Assembly (NCBI GenBank): GCA_029204225.1
Contig: CM055100.1
Location: 63,183,141 to 63,247,140, forward strand
Direction: 5' to 3'
Source of the DNA: Diphasiastrum complanatum
Taxonomy: Eukaryota; Streptophyta; Lycopodiopsida; Lycopodiales; Lycopodiaceae
DNA: 64,000 bases
Shown here: positions 24,066 through 34,969 of the stretch, in pieces
Layout of the letters: each line of letters begins with the position of its first letter
Position numbering within the stretch: the first letter of the stretch is position 1
The notes under the pieces: generated by a model
Told to the model about the DNA's origin: nothing
Database searches by the model: none
What the model saw: the letters and a program-made list of their open reading frames with translations, nothing else
Made by a program: the position numbers and the translations under genes

Positions 24066-24131
<66 letters not shown>
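24066..24131. repeat. (CT)n microsatellite, tail of LINE-2
   Basis: About 33 CT units directly after AATAAAGTG. Confidence 0.97.
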
Positions 24132-24132
<1 letters not shown>

Positions 24133-24159
24133 CCCCAAGCACCTTCTTTGTCAACCGTT

Positions 24160-24515
24160 ATGCTCTCTTCGCCATCGCCATCATCTTCACTAGTACTTCT
24201 TCCATCTCCAGAATCGTCCAATCTCTTTGCTACGACTTACACTCCTTCCAAAGCTTTCAAAGATTTCCTTGTGTATGAAATGAAAGTGCTAAAAACAGAG
24301 ATGGAAGGCAGTGAAGGAGGAAATCAAGCTGCTTCGGGAAGAAAATGGACGGCTGAAACGGGAGTTTGCAGCATATAAAGAAGGCGTCCGGAGTAATGGT
24401 CAGCCATCAGTTACAATGATAAAAATCCAGGCATTGGAACAAAAATTGGTCCAGCATAAGGAACCACCAAAACTTGGGTGTCTTTTTTCAGAAATACATA
24501 TGGTAAGCCACAAAT
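24160..24515 (+). pseudogene. Coiled-coil coding fragment
   Basis: The plus frame reads a Ser/Pro-rich start (SSPSPSSSLVLLPSPE), SKAFKDFLVYEMKVLK, then after a frameshift VKEEIKLLREENGRLKREF, an evident heptad coiled coil, and ALEQKLVQHKEPPK. It lies between the LINE-2 tail and the copia-2 LTR. It could be an ORF1 (gag-like) of a retroelement or a captured plant gene piece; I do not recognise the protein. Confidence 0.45.
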
Positions 24516-25418
24516 TGTTGGATTTTAATGCTCAGGTCCAAAATCCATTCGGTAATCAGCATCTTGAAAATTTGTCATAGTCCGACTCCATCGACTTCGA
24601 AATCATGAAAGTCCGAAGTCCGACTTGGACTTCCCCATGTATATACACCAACTTACTCTTCGACTTCTTCATCAACTCACTCAACTTCATTCCATCAACT
24701 TCGACTTCTCTCATGTATATACTCAACATCTCACTCCATCAAACTCGACATCGCCTCCATCGACAATCAACTCCATTCCATCGCGTACTCGACATCGACG
24801 TACCCGACTAACTCCATCAACTCCATCAACAACTCGACTTCATCGACTTTTTATCAAACCTCAACTAACTCGACTTACTCGACTCACTCATCAGGGAAAA
24901 GTCGATCAAAGTACTATCAGAAGACTTATGGCAGTACACCTACTTGTACATAGTCTTTACTACTTAAAAGACGACTACCAAGGCGGTTACCAACTACAAG
25001 GCGACTATAATTAATTAAGTAGGTAGAAATCACTGACCTGAAAGACTTGTAAAAAATATCTTTCAGTTGGTTATCTATAAAAGAGATAGTTGATTAAAGC
25101 AACGTATAGACGGAAGCTCTAAAATATCTGCACCTCATTGAATTGCTCTCAGCTTCACGCCCATGTACTCACTTTTTGATTTTTATCCAAGAGTACATTT
25201 TTGTCCACACTACTGATTTGTTCTATTGAGCATTACTACTGTTTATTCATCTTGATTATTGCTGGTAACTATTGCACTTCCGATCTACAACCGTCCGTTG
25301 TTCTACTTCCACTGCTATCCTACGATTATCGATCTAATATCAGAGCATTTGTTTTAACCAAAGCTCCTATGATCCGATATCATTCGATATTCCTAATAAC
25401 CCACGTATTTTTCCGACA
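24516..25418 (+). repeat. Copia-2 5' LTR
   Basis: TGTTGGATTTTAATG...TTTCCGACA. The first half is built of degenerate words around ATCGACTCC / CAACTCGACTTC (24580-24900). A TATA box (TATAAAAG) is at 25076-25083. Its first 70 bp match the truncated 3' LTR at 27412-27457, which lacks about 26 bp. Confidence 0.9.
25076..25083 (+). promoter_or_regulatory. TATA box in the copia-2 LTR
   Basis: TATAAAAG about 340 bp before the LTR end, the usual position for the U3 promoter. Confidence 0.55.
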
Positions 25419-25430
25419 TGGTATCAGAGC
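25419..25430 (+). promoter_or_regulatory. Copia-2 primer binding site
   Basis: TGGTATCAGAGC directly after the LTR; initiator Met tRNA type. Confidence 0.92.
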
Positions 25431-25585
25431 TCATTTCTGATAACATAACGACATACTGGTCACCTTATCAAGATTGCAGAACGTTGAAATACAACAACGA
25501 AAAGAAGCAGTAGTTCCAAAAACAAGCAAATGCTGCTACTACCAGTCACTCGATCCAGCAACAAGAGGAAGATGAAGCTGCCTTC

Positions 25586-27400
25586 ATGACCAACGTTGAA
25601 GAACAACAGGATATCGATTCTTGGTATTTGGACTCGGGTGAAACACAACGCACGACTCACCATCGAGACTGGTTCCATGACTACAAGTCATACACCCATT
25701 CCAGAGTTGTACAACTAGGAGACAACTCATCTCATACTATCAAGGTTGAAGGAACAACAGTCAGGATCCAGAAAGGTGATGTAAAGTTTTTGTCCAATGT
25801 TCTTCACATTCCAGATCTTACTAAAAATCTGCTTTCAGTAAGCAGAATCACTGATTTTGGTCATAGGGCCGAATTTGATAGATAGGGCTGCACTATTCTT
25901 GACGAATCTAGAAAAGTTTCAACAAATGTCGAATCAAAATTTAGTGCAAGATCTTCCTTCCATTAGCAAACTGACTTCTCCTTGTGAAAGCTGTATTATC
26001 AACAAGCATGCTAGAAGTTCATTCATTTCAGATTCAGTCCATTCTTTTTAAGGTTTGCTAGATCTTGTACATAGTGACATTTGTGGTCCTATGCAGATTG
26101 CTTCCACAAGGGGGGCCATTTATTCTCTAACCTTTATTGATGATTTCTCTCGAAGAATTGTCACCTACTTCTTGAAGAACAATGCTGAAGCATTCAAGTT
26201 CTTCAAATAGTTTTCAAGGCATCTGCTGAAAATCAGACCCAAAGAAAAATCAAGGCTCTACGTACTGATGGAGGGGGAGAATTCATCTCCACCGAATTCA
26301 AGAAGTTCTGCAAGGCAAACATTATACATCAACAATACACAACCAGCTACTCACCTCAGTCCAATGGTGTAGCAGAAAGGAAGAATCGAACACTTATCGA
26401 AAGTGCCAAGAGCATGTTGGCCCATGCCTCTCTTCCAAAGAAATTTTGGGCAGAAGTTGTTATTACAGCCGCCTATCTACAAAATCGATCCATTACAAAA
26501 GCCTTGAACCACAAAACACCTTATGAGGTGTGGACAAGATCGAAACCATCACTCAAGCATATTCGAGCGTTTGGATGCATAGCTTACGCTTAGATCCCTG
26601 CTGATCTAAGAAAGAAGCTAGACGACACCAGCAAAAAGTCGATCTTCATCAGCAATTCCCCGGATCACAAGGCATACAAGCTCCACAAGCTGGACACCTA
26701 GAAAGCATTCACCAGTAGAGATGTCTTTTTTGTTGAAAACCAATTCTTCGACCACAAAGGGAAAGCTCTATCGAATTCAGATCCTAGAGTCGACACCAAC
26801 TCCGAACTCAGGACTGATCGGAAGATCGACACCGACTCCGACAATGAGTCAGACCCTCAACAAGTTGAATCGCATCAGAGGATCGAAGTTCAACCCAGAA
26901 GATCGAACCGATCCAGACAAACTCCATCCAAATTTATGGATGATCCAGCCTGCTACTTTGTACAGGAACCATGCACTGTTTCAGAGGCAATGTCAACTCC
27001 TGACGCTGATCAATGAAATAGCCGAAAACAAACCTCAATAGCATTATCATCGACTGAATCAGAATACAAAGCTGCCACAAATGCTACCAAGGAGGCGATT
27101 TGGCTGAGAAATCCACTTGCAGATGTCGACCTTGCTCAACTACATCCATCGACCATCTATTGTGATAATTAGAGCACAATCGCACTATCTCTAAATCCAA
27201 GATTTCATTCTCGAAGCAAGCATATCGAAATCAGGTATCACTACCTTAGAGAAAAAGTGCAAAGCAAGGAAGTGTCATTGTTTTACTGCAAGACAGATTC
27301 TATGGCAGCAGATTACTTTACGAAGGTATTACCCAAGGATCACCATATTAGATTTAACAACATGCTAAATCTGAAGGATCCAAGTTTTTCAGGATCCACA
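25586..27400 (+). pseudogene. Copia-2 pol remnant
   Basis: Protease: SWYLDSGETQRTTHH and LLSVSRITDFG (25615-25860). Pre-integrase: CESCIINKHARSSF (25980-26020). Integrase: VHSDICGPMQ..., SPQSNGVAERKNRTLIESAK and FWAEVVITAAYLQNRS, with LRAFG-type IRAFGCIAYA (26060-26590). The last part before the break is PCTVSEAMSTPDADQ near 27015. It is followed directly by RKQTSIALSSTESEYKAAT of RNase H, HSRSKHIEIRYHYLRE and ADYFTK. RT is deleted. Several stops (for example 25882, 26048, 26591, 27019, 27170) show it is dead. Confidence 0.92.
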
Positions 27401-27402
27401 TT

Positions 27403-27411
27403 AAGGGGGAG
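27403..27411 (+). promoter_or_regulatory. Copia-2 polypurine tract
   Basis: AAGGGGGAG directly before TGTTGGATC, the start of the 3' LTR. Confidence 0.85.
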
Positions 27412-27464
27412 TGTTGGATCTTAATGAGCATCCTAAAAATCTGTCAAAGTCCGACTCAAAAATT

Positions 27465-28941
27465 TCTTTATATGATGCTTGCCTAATACATAGCCTTCAC
27501 AAACCTTGTGATCAGAAACGACTTGAGGTAGACCTGTAACCATGTTAAATTTCCTCCAGACTTGTAGACTTATGTAATTCAGATGTCCATACCTCTCATG
27601 CCATAACTTACTCAATGATTCAGCATCCGCAACACTTGCATGATGATCCACCACCTGAGCTTGAAGTTTATACAACCGCCCTGCAAGTATGCCCTCAGCT
27701 ACTACTTCATCATTTCTCTTCTTGATGAGACACCACTGTTCATCAAATTGCACCACCACGTGTTGCTTTGCAATAGCTGATACTGAGAGCAAGTTTTTCT
27801 TGATTCCTGGTACATAAAGCACATCCTTTATGTTTCCAATCTTCCCTGAAGGTAGTTGTACTTGTACTTTTCCAACTCCCTTTATATCATATGTGTAGTT
27901 GTCCCCCAACTTCACATTTGACCCATCATCTGATTTTTGAAAATTAGATAGCTAGTCTCGCCTAGGTGTCATGTGCTTAGAAGCTCCTGAATCAACAAAC
28001 CAATAGTCTTCTTCCTTTGAGAAGGCACTACCAGAAGATGTCGATGCCGAAAACAACTCATAGTCTTCAAGATCTAAAGCACTCAATTTTGCATTAGAAA
28101 TTTCTTCTCCTTCAGCAAAATTTCCATTCTGCTTTTTCTTGAACTTGTTGTGCCAGCACTCCTTTGCATAATGTCCTGATTTTTCGCAAATGAAGCAGTT
28201 TCCTTTTCGAACCACTTGCTTTCCATCTTCTGACCGATTTGATTGATTCTCCTCCATATCTTGCTGCTTATTCTTCTTCTTCTTCCCTTTGCCGCCCTTC
28301 TTGGAACTTTGCTCTTGCTTCTTTGCCAGGAATGCCTGTTCCTTGAAATCGTCCCTTTTGACAATATTTTGTCGTCTCATTTCTTCCTGTAGTAAGATGG
28401 CATTTAGCTCATCAAAAGAAGGCCTCATTTCTCTTAACGATAGCATCATTACAAAGTTCTGATAGGCCAAAGGTAGACTATCAAGTACAATGGATACCAA
28501 TACTGAATCTTGAACACTTTCTCCAACTGCAATAAGTTGCTCTCTCAGATCTTTCACTCGAGTAAAGTAGTTCGTTACCGATTCACCTGTACCCATCTTC
28601 AACGCGTGAAGCTTATTAGTCAGGAACAAGATCCGTGACTGATTTACCGTCTCATACAAGTTCTTCAGTATATCCCAAGCCTCCTTGGGTCCAACAACAT
28701 CTTTGGTATGAGGTATAATCATATCTTTAACTGATAAGTTGATGATATGATGAGCTTTTCTTCTACGTTTCTGATACTCCCGCAACTCTCTGTCAGTAGT
28801 AGGAAATATCTCAACACTTGTGACGATCTCCCAATATTCTCTGTCTTGGAGAATATTTTGCATCTTGAACTTCCATATACTGTAGTTTGTTCCATCTAGC
28901 TTGCTAGACTCCGGTAATACAACATCGTTCAATCCTGCCAT
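27465..28941 (-). pseudogene. Copia-3 gag, protease and pre-integrase
   Basis: Starts MAGLNDVVLPESSKLDGTNY at 28941. Gag has WKFKMQNILQDREYWEI, GPKEAWDILKNLYET and LREQLIAVGESVQD. A lysine-rich patch (KKGGKGKKKKNKQQD) precedes the CCHC knuckle CFICEKSGHYAKECW (28140-28200). The protease active site FVDSGASKHMTPRRD is at about 27960-28005. A stop at about 27953 separates the second block (LGDNYTYDIKGVGKVQVQLP, LLSVSAIAKQHVVVQFDEQW, LWHERYGHLNYISLQVW, CEGYVLGKHH). The first 330 codons are intact, so this copy is younger than copia-1 and copia-2 or under weaker decay. Confidence 0.92.
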
Positions 28942-28989
28942 TGTTTTGATCCGTAACAATTCTTAGCAACCTGCTTTTTATAGCCTGAC

Positions 28990-29640
28990 TTTTCAGCAAT
29001 CAATATGCCAGTGAACAGTTCTACAATTTCAGGTCAGCAAACAATCTCAGGTCTTTCAACTCAGTGATTAGGTCAAGAGTCAGCAAACAGGTCAGCGATC
29101 TGATTCCCAGCAACCAGCGTTTTGATTGTAAACAGCCAGCAAACTTCTTCTGCGATCTGACTTCTGTCCGGCAAACTGATTTCTGTCCAGCGATCTAATT
29201 TCGGTCCAGCGAACTGATTTCAGTCCAGCGGTGCTCTGACAGCTGTCTGACAACGATCAGATCAGATCTGCAGCTCCAAATTTCAGCAAAGATCAGGTTC
29301 CAGCAGCGATTAGGTTCCAGTAATAGATAGCAAAAAACTAGTAACCAGATCTGTCAACGATCAGTCTGTCTGTAAATTCAACGATCCAGCAGCGCACTAT
29401 CAATAGATACTCAGCGAACTGTCAGCAGCAGACTAACAAGTCCTCCTTCGCAGCGATCTGACAGCGTTTAGATCTGAAACAGCAGCGATTTGGTCTCCAG
29501 CAGACAGTACTGCAGCAAACAACCTTGCAGTCAGTGTAGGCAATGATCTGGCAGTAGCGATCTGTAGGCAATAGCCTGATTCCAGCGATCTGTAGGCAGT
29601 GATCAGTAGTCAAAAATCTTGATTCCAGCGGACTACTCCT
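28990..29640. repeat. Degenerate CAGCGATCTG word repeat in the copia-3 leader
   Basis: Words such as CAGCGATCTGA, CCAGCAAAC and GATTTC(C/T)GTCCAGC recur more than fifteen times in 650 bp, spaced irregularly by 12-30 bp. Non-coding leader between primer site and gag. Confidence 0.75.
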
Positions 29641-29696
29641 CCAATCAGATCTGGTTGCAACCCTGCAAACAAACTCTCTCTCTCACAAAAGAACCT

Positions 29697-29708
29697 GCTC
29701 TGATACCA
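29697..29708 (-). promoter_or_regulatory. Copia-3 primer binding site
   Basis: TGGTATCAGAGC on the minus strand after TTTGACA. Confidence 0.88.
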
Positions 29709-30038
29709 TGTCAAATTCTAGATGGAGTTACTAGTCCTACTAGCACTCACACAAAATCAAGCATAGAGAGAATTCAGATCATAGGAGAATTGAGCAATTG
29801 CTCTAGCTCATTGAATTGAATGGAATGATTGTTTGTGGTGGGGCGCCAGCCTTCTTAAATAGTTTCTCTAATGATTGATAAAAGCTAATGAGCCTAAAGT
29901 AAATAGCAAAAGACAAAAAGCTAATTGCTATGATTACTACCTATATTGGGTAAACACCCCCAAGATGAGTTTCTAAGTGAAAAAAGCAAATCCTATTCTA
30001 GTAGTAGTGCACCCACCTACATGCATAACTAAAAAACA
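29709..30038 (-). repeat. Copia-3 5' LTR (outer end uncertain)
   Basis: The inner end TTTGACA is fixed by the primer site. The outer end TGTTTTTTAGTTATG is my guess, from the TG...CA rule and because another copia fragment begins at 30042. Confidence 0.6.
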
Positions 30039-30041
30039 AAT

Positions 30042-30262
30042 TTAAGTCAGAAAATAAAGACCTCTCCCTGTGGAAGAAGTCTGCATTGGACCACAAAAGT
30101 CACTATGTACAAGGTCTAGCAAATCTCTAGAAGTGTGAATAGAATCTGAAATGAATGGATTTCTAGCATGCTTGCTGATAATATAGCTTTCACATGGAGA
30201 ATTAGATTTGCTAATAGAAAGAAGATCTTGCACTAAGTTCTGATTTGACATTTGCACGCAGG
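30042..30262 (-). pseudogene. Copia-4 fragment: pre-integrase and integrase start
   Basis: Minus-strand SNQNLVQDLLSISKSNSPCE, then SYIISKHARNPFISDSIH and LVHSDFCGPMQT. It is a diverged sister of the same region of copia-2 (25925-26100). About 220 bp, no ends visible. Confidence 0.85.
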
Positions 30263-30317
30263 CATGGCCAAACTATCATTAAGGGGTGTCAAATAAACAT
30301 TAATTTCTAACACATCC

Positions 30318-31519
30318 ATGAAGTCTGAGCCAGCCCATCTTATTCGTAATTGTCCTTTTTGTGCCCGTAATAAATATTCATGTGCTAAGTCCACTGGTTT
30401 GCTCCAGAGTTCGCCCATTCCTCAACGCCAGTGGACAGATATTTCTATGGACTTTATCCTTGGTCTTCCTCATACCCGTCGTAGTCATGACTCTTGTATG
30501 GTGGTGGTAGATCGGTTCTCGAAACAGGCATACTTTATACCGGTCCACAGTACTATTACAGCTAAGCAGTGCGCACGTCTTTTTCTATCAGAGATTTTTC
30601 GCTTGCATGGTATGCCACGTACTATCCTAGCTGACCGGGATAGTAAGTTTACATCTACAATCTGAACAGAGCTTATGCGTAGTTTGGATGTACAGCTTCT
30701 GATGGGTACTGCTTATCATTCTACTGCCGATGGGCAGACTGAGGTCCTTAATCGGACCATCTTCGACATTTTGTTTCTCCTTCAGGGAAGGATTGAGATC
30801 CGCATTTATGTTTGGCAGAGTATAGCTATAATAGCTTTGTTATTATTATAATAGCTATAATATCTCATTGGCTCATGGGTATGGTCCACTTTTGCAGGGT
30901 TGCCTCTTCCTCCTGATGATACACCAGTTCCCATTGCCTCTTTTTTATCCGGTGCTCGCAAGCTAGGGCTACTACTCACTTACAGCATGTTCAACAACAC
31001 TATCAGACTTTTGTTGATCGTCATCGCCGTCATGTTGAGTTTCAGGTTGGTGATATGGTTTACCTCCGGGTACGATTTGCACGCCATCACTTTGTTCAGG
31101 GTCACGCTTCTACTGAGAAGCTTGTCATGGGCCTTACTGTATCTTGGATCGCCTCAGCACTGTTACATACCGGTTACAGTTGCCTGATTCTACACGAGCC
31201 TGTGATATATTTCATGTTAGCCTTTTACGAGCTGCCATTGAGGATGATGCTCCTCGTGATCTCACATTTCCTACAAAGCTAGAGTTGTTCCATTTTTTGC
31301 CAGTTGCCATCAATCAGGTTCACCTTCAGCATAATCGACGTCACAGGCAGGTTCAGTTTTTGGTGCAGTAGGATGGTCGTCCTCTTGAGGAGGCCACTTG
31401 GGAGCCTATTGATGCCTTTTATCATACACCATTATTGTCAGATCAGGCTCGAGCTTTCATGGCTTTAGTTCTTTCCTCTACTACAGATGTCATTGCAGAT
31501 GTTCCCTCTACTTCATGAT
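30318..31519 (+). pseudogene. Gypsy integrase and chromodomain pseudogene
   Basis: The integrase has C-x2-C in RNCPFCARNKYSCAKSTG, then QWTDISMDFILGLP, VVVDRFSKQAYFIPVH and FRLHGMPRTILADRDSKF (to 30660). A stop (30663) is followed by LMGTAYHSTADGQTEVLNRT. After frameshifts a VDRHRRHVEFQVGDMVYLR block follows near 31010-31070. The end RPLEEATWEPIDAFYHT (31379-31430) is the conserved end of a plant chromodomain, which guides integration into heterochromatin. Confidence 0.88.
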
Positions 31520-31982
31520 TCGGCTAGCTATGACTATTCTTTTTTTGTTTTGTTGTACTATTTGCTTAGTACTTGCTTTACACAGTCATGATACTTTTGC
31601 GGTATCTGTTGTGACGACTTATGTCCTCTCCATCAATATTTCCATTAGTTCGTGATTTTTCAATATTTAGCATGCTTACATTATTGTTTCAGATAGTCAT
31701 TATGCTTGCTAGCCGGTGGAGGGCTTTGTTTTTCTGCAGGGGAGAGTTATGGACTTGGCTCATTACATTCGCCGAATCCATTCTTTTATTCGTTATTATG
31801 CATAAGCAGGCCTAAGGGCCCTTTCCATTCATATACTGGCCTTGGGCCCTATTTGGTCATATTTTTAGAACTTGGTCACGTTGATTTGGTGTGGGGGTAC
31901 TCCTATTGGGAAGGCGCACTATTTTCCCTCCAAATCCTATTCCCTCCCTTTTTTGAATCCTCTATTTGATTCAAGGAGAGGG

Positions 31983-31990
31983 TATATATA
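31983..31990 (+). promoter_or_regulatory. TATA box in the putative gypsy LTR
   Basis: GGTATATATAGGGC context, about 470 bp after the end of pol. Confidence 0.45.
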
Positions 31991-32109
31991 GGGCAGCATT
32001 GTATTCCTTTATTCAGTTTATGATGATTGCTCCTCTTTAGCCTCCTTAAGCATTCTCTCTTCTTGCTTTCTAGCTTAAGTCCTGCTTTCTAGCATAGCTA
32101 GTGAATCTT

Positions 32110-32916
32110 AGCTTGTAACTATAGTTAAGAGTTCCAAATCAAGCCAAATGAGCTTCAAGTGATGACACTCCCAATGTTTTGAATTCAGAGTATAATGTAC
32201 AAACAATCAAATGTTTGCACAAGGAGAAGAAGTTATCTTTTATGAACTACTAGCAGCTCTGAAGATCCCGCAATAAAATGGAGCAAGAAAAACATTTCCA
32301 TTTGAAATTTTGGTTTGCCATGAATTTGATTTTGAAATATTTTGACGGGCGGAGAAAGTGAATTTGTATTTGATAGAACTAGGGTGTCCAACTAAAGGGC
32401 CACAGGTTCCAAGGTCACTTAGTACTAAACATATCAGCAAGATCTAACTAGACTCCAAAGCTGATTATGTCCAACACATACGAGAACCTGGTATAAGTGA
32501 TTCATAACTCCATATGACTTAAGCATACCAAACACATACGAGGCATTCAAAAAACTCAAGGAAAAAAAATCCTTTATCGAACAAGCTTGATATGACAATG
32601 AACTAACTAACAAATTCAGAATATAGCATCACAAACACAGATAGCATGCCCAATTTTGTTGATCCAGATTCCAAAGCAAACTTGGTGATGGTTGAAATAA
32701 AATTCTATCCAACAGAAATGTGGCAGGGAACTTGACCTCAATGATATTATTGACTGGTAATGACATGACAACCAACACCACAAATGAGTAAATTAAATTT
32801 CCAGCACTGTCCTTAAGCTACTGGAAGGCTGAAAATGTGTTAGATTTTTCATAAAAGGTTATAGACTTGACTATAAAAACCATAGAACTTCTAATTGTCA
32901 AAAAGATCCACCATAC
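32110..32916. other. Intron remainder before exon g
   Basis: AT-rich intron; I recognise nothing. Confidence 0.6.
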
Positions 32917-32988
32917 CTCATTTAGCTGTCCACCAACTGCATCTGCTAAAGTCCCAATGGCATCGTATAGTATACGAAGATTCTTTCG
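32917..32988 (-). CDS. TRN1: Transportin-1 exon g
   Basis: 24 codons. Acceptor TTCTACAG|CGAAAG, donor AATGAG|GTATGG. It encodes [20 protein letters not shown] and ends QLNE. It is separated from exon f by only 138 bp; the next intron is 12.5 kb. Confidence 0.96.
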
Positions 32989-33126
32989 CTGTAGAAAAAT
33001 CGATTTTCAGGTATAAATCATTTCAGGTAATCATTCCAATTGCAACGTGCAAGGAAATTTGGCTCAAAACACGTACTTATGATAAACATCTGGCCTACAG
33101 ATTTCTTGAGAAAACTAAATGCTCAC

Positions 33127-33201
33127 CTGGTATTTTCCAAAGGCATACATTAAATGTCTCAAGATAGGCTCCAATCTAGGAGCAAGCTCTTCTGCTGCCT
33201 C
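33127..33201 (-). CDS. TRN1: Transportin-1 exon f
   Basis: 25 codons. Acceptor TTGAGCAG|GAGGCA, donor TACCAG|GTGAGC. It encodes EAAEELAPRLEPILRHLM and ends YAFGKYQ, matching the plant form EDAAEELVPHL...CAFGKYQ. Confidence 0.96.
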
Positions 33202-34843
33202 CTGCTCAATGCTTCCCGAAATGTCAAAATAATAACATGGAAACAAAACAACAAAAAAGACCCGATATTTGGTCATCAATCAGTTTCACCCATCCATGTT
33301 TGGTCCCATCCCCATTATCCTAATTGCAGGATCAAAATACCTCCTCCCAGTAACTAGCATAATGGGGATGGGAGCAACCATAGATGCATGAAACAAGTTA
33401 TGAACACAAAAGATTGGAGTACCATGGTCTTAAAGAAACCGTCAATAGTCCTAACAATCAGGTTGTGTTTCTTCAAATGAGAAAAAACCTAATCACAAGA
33501 AAGAAGTACTGATTTGTCGGAGCTCCACCAACTATCTCTTTTAGACAGAGAGGAAGAGTAGCTCAAAGCATTTCAACCTTAGGTGCGGAACTCACAATGT
33601 ACGTCAGGATATGCAGAGCCATAGTTGCTTTTATTAGATCTCGAGAGATAGAAACATGCAGCAGAATCAAGCCCATTCTTATCTTTCCTGGTTGAGAGTT
33701 ATGCTGATATATATATATATATATATTTATAAGAATCATGATTGAAAGCAGAGGAAGATATTGAGGGCTTACTCTTGTAATGCATGAACAGATACCAAAA
33801 GAGTTTTGCATTCCATGGCTGAAATACATTACCAAGTTCAGAGATCCTTCCTCATAATGCATTTACTCATTTCACACATCTACTTGTTTCACATAGAGTG
33901 CACATACAGTACTTACAAGCTACATAAAGTTCCCAATGCCCATGCATCTTGATTTTAGATTTTCACAGAATTATCTCCAGGTTTGTCAAGGGCAATTTTG
34001 GATTTTTCTGTTGCCTGGCATCTTGCAACAAGCCTCCAAACAGGTAAGGTTTGGAGAGAAAGGGACATGTACTTATAGTTGTCTGATTCATTACATTGAA
34101 ACCCCCAAAATCATACAACTTGACCGCTTACTGACAAGATCAAGGACTAAACTACAATTTTAGACCTATAGCTGTATGCCCAACCTGTATGGGCAACCGA
34201 GAAACTGTAACTGGACACTCTAAATGCCTCTACCAAATCATTTCCTAGGTTTGTCTAGAAATCTTCCACTTTGTACATGTATGAGCCAGCTTGCAACCAA
34301 GCCTCCAGTTTTAGTAGATCTGGTTGAAAGTTACTGGCCTACAATTATGAATTATAGGGTCCATAAGTTGTTTTGTCACATATGGGCTCCTTGATTACAT
34401 CTTTGATAGGAAGAATGTGTTTAAGGTCAGGACCCACTGTATTTGCAGTTCAGTTGAAAGACCAAATAGCAGAGTGCCCAACAGTGTCTTGCCACGGACG
34501 TGAAGATTAGACACATGAAAAAACAATTATAGCAACAAGAATTGTTTTTCAGAAACTGGTCTGGAACATCTATTTTTGGATCCCAAATGTTAATATCTGC
34601 AAGGACTTCAAGATGTTAACTAGCTTGATCACAATAATGTCTAAGAGCTGACATGTTCTTGATCAGCCAATGGGAGCATGACATATTAATAGATGTCATA
34701 CTTATGATCACTATTAAGATGGTATCATGTATGAAGGCAAGTACATGGCCCAAACCTGCATATCGGACTATAAGGCCACCTATAAACAGTTCAACAGCTT
34801 AATTCAGCAAAACTATTAAGCATTATGTTTCAAGATAAAGTAC
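33202..34843. other. Intron between exons e and f
   Basis: 1.64 kb of AT-rich intron with a short (AT)n run at 33709-33727. No mobile element recognised. Confidence 0.65.
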
Positions 34844-34969
34844 CTCTTCAAGTGTTGCAAAAGCAGAGCATGCAGCTTCTTGGACTCGCTTATTGCTATC
34901 CAGAATGCGCCTCAATAGTCCTGTCAGCACATTATCAAACTGTGCCTGTCCATCAGGGTGCCCAGCAGC
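34844..34969 (-). CDS. TRN1: Transportin-1 exon e
   Basis: 42 codons. Acceptor TGCTTGCAG|GCTGCT, donor GAAGAG|GTACTT. It encodes a variable start ([15 protein letters not shown]), then [19 protein letters not shown] and FATLEE. The [18 protein letters not shown] core is near-universal in the family. Confidence 0.97.

Larger units (their letters stand above)
22830..24131 (+). mobile_element. LINE-2 with inverted 5' part and (CT)n tail
   Basis: The 3' part (about 23900-24065, plus) matches the LINE-1 3' UTR: AAAGACGTTTTCATACACTACC, then GCCTTTGGCAC, AATAAAG and a (CT)n tail. The preceding part is inverted: 23690 down to 22830 encodes, on the minus strand, the C-terminal LINE protein (WFSQASRLL, DYIRRFIYRAYLERAW, RICQQCSLGAVETEEHFIF). 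This arrangement is what twin priming during target-primed insertion produces. Confidence 0.78.
24516..27457 (+). mobile_element. Ty1/copia LTR retrotransposon 2, gag- and RT-deleted
   Basis: A 5' LTR of 903 bp (24516-25418), primer site TGGTATCAGAGC at 25419-25430, protease, integrase and RNase H, a purine tract (AAGGGGGAG) at 27403-27411 and the first 46 bp of the 3' LTR. The 3' LTR then breaks into copia-3. Gag is almost absent (about 150 bp between primer site and protease) and the RT core is gone. Confidence 0.92.
27458..30038 (-). mobile_element. Ty1/copia LTR retrotransposon 3, 3'-truncated
   Basis: Minus strand. Putative 5' LTR 29709-30038 (TGTTTTTTAG...TTTGACA), primer site at 29697-29708, a repeat-built leader, gag, protease and the GAG-pre-integrase finger. 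Sequence stops at the copia-2 3' LTR. Integrase, RT, RNase H and 3' LTR are absent. Confidence 0.88.
30310..32100 (+). mobile_element. Ty3/gypsy chromovirus remnant
   Basis: Plus strand: integrase zinc finger and core, then a damaged C-terminal half and a chromodomain-like end. An A/T-rich region follows with a TATA box (31983-31990), probably the 3' LTR. Its ends were not resolved. Gag, protease and RT are absent. Confidence 0.82.

Noticed and set aside
28990-29640. Repeated CAGCGATCTG-like words as a CRISPR-like array
   Set aside because: Spacing is irregular, words are degenerate, and it lies in the leader of a plant copia element.
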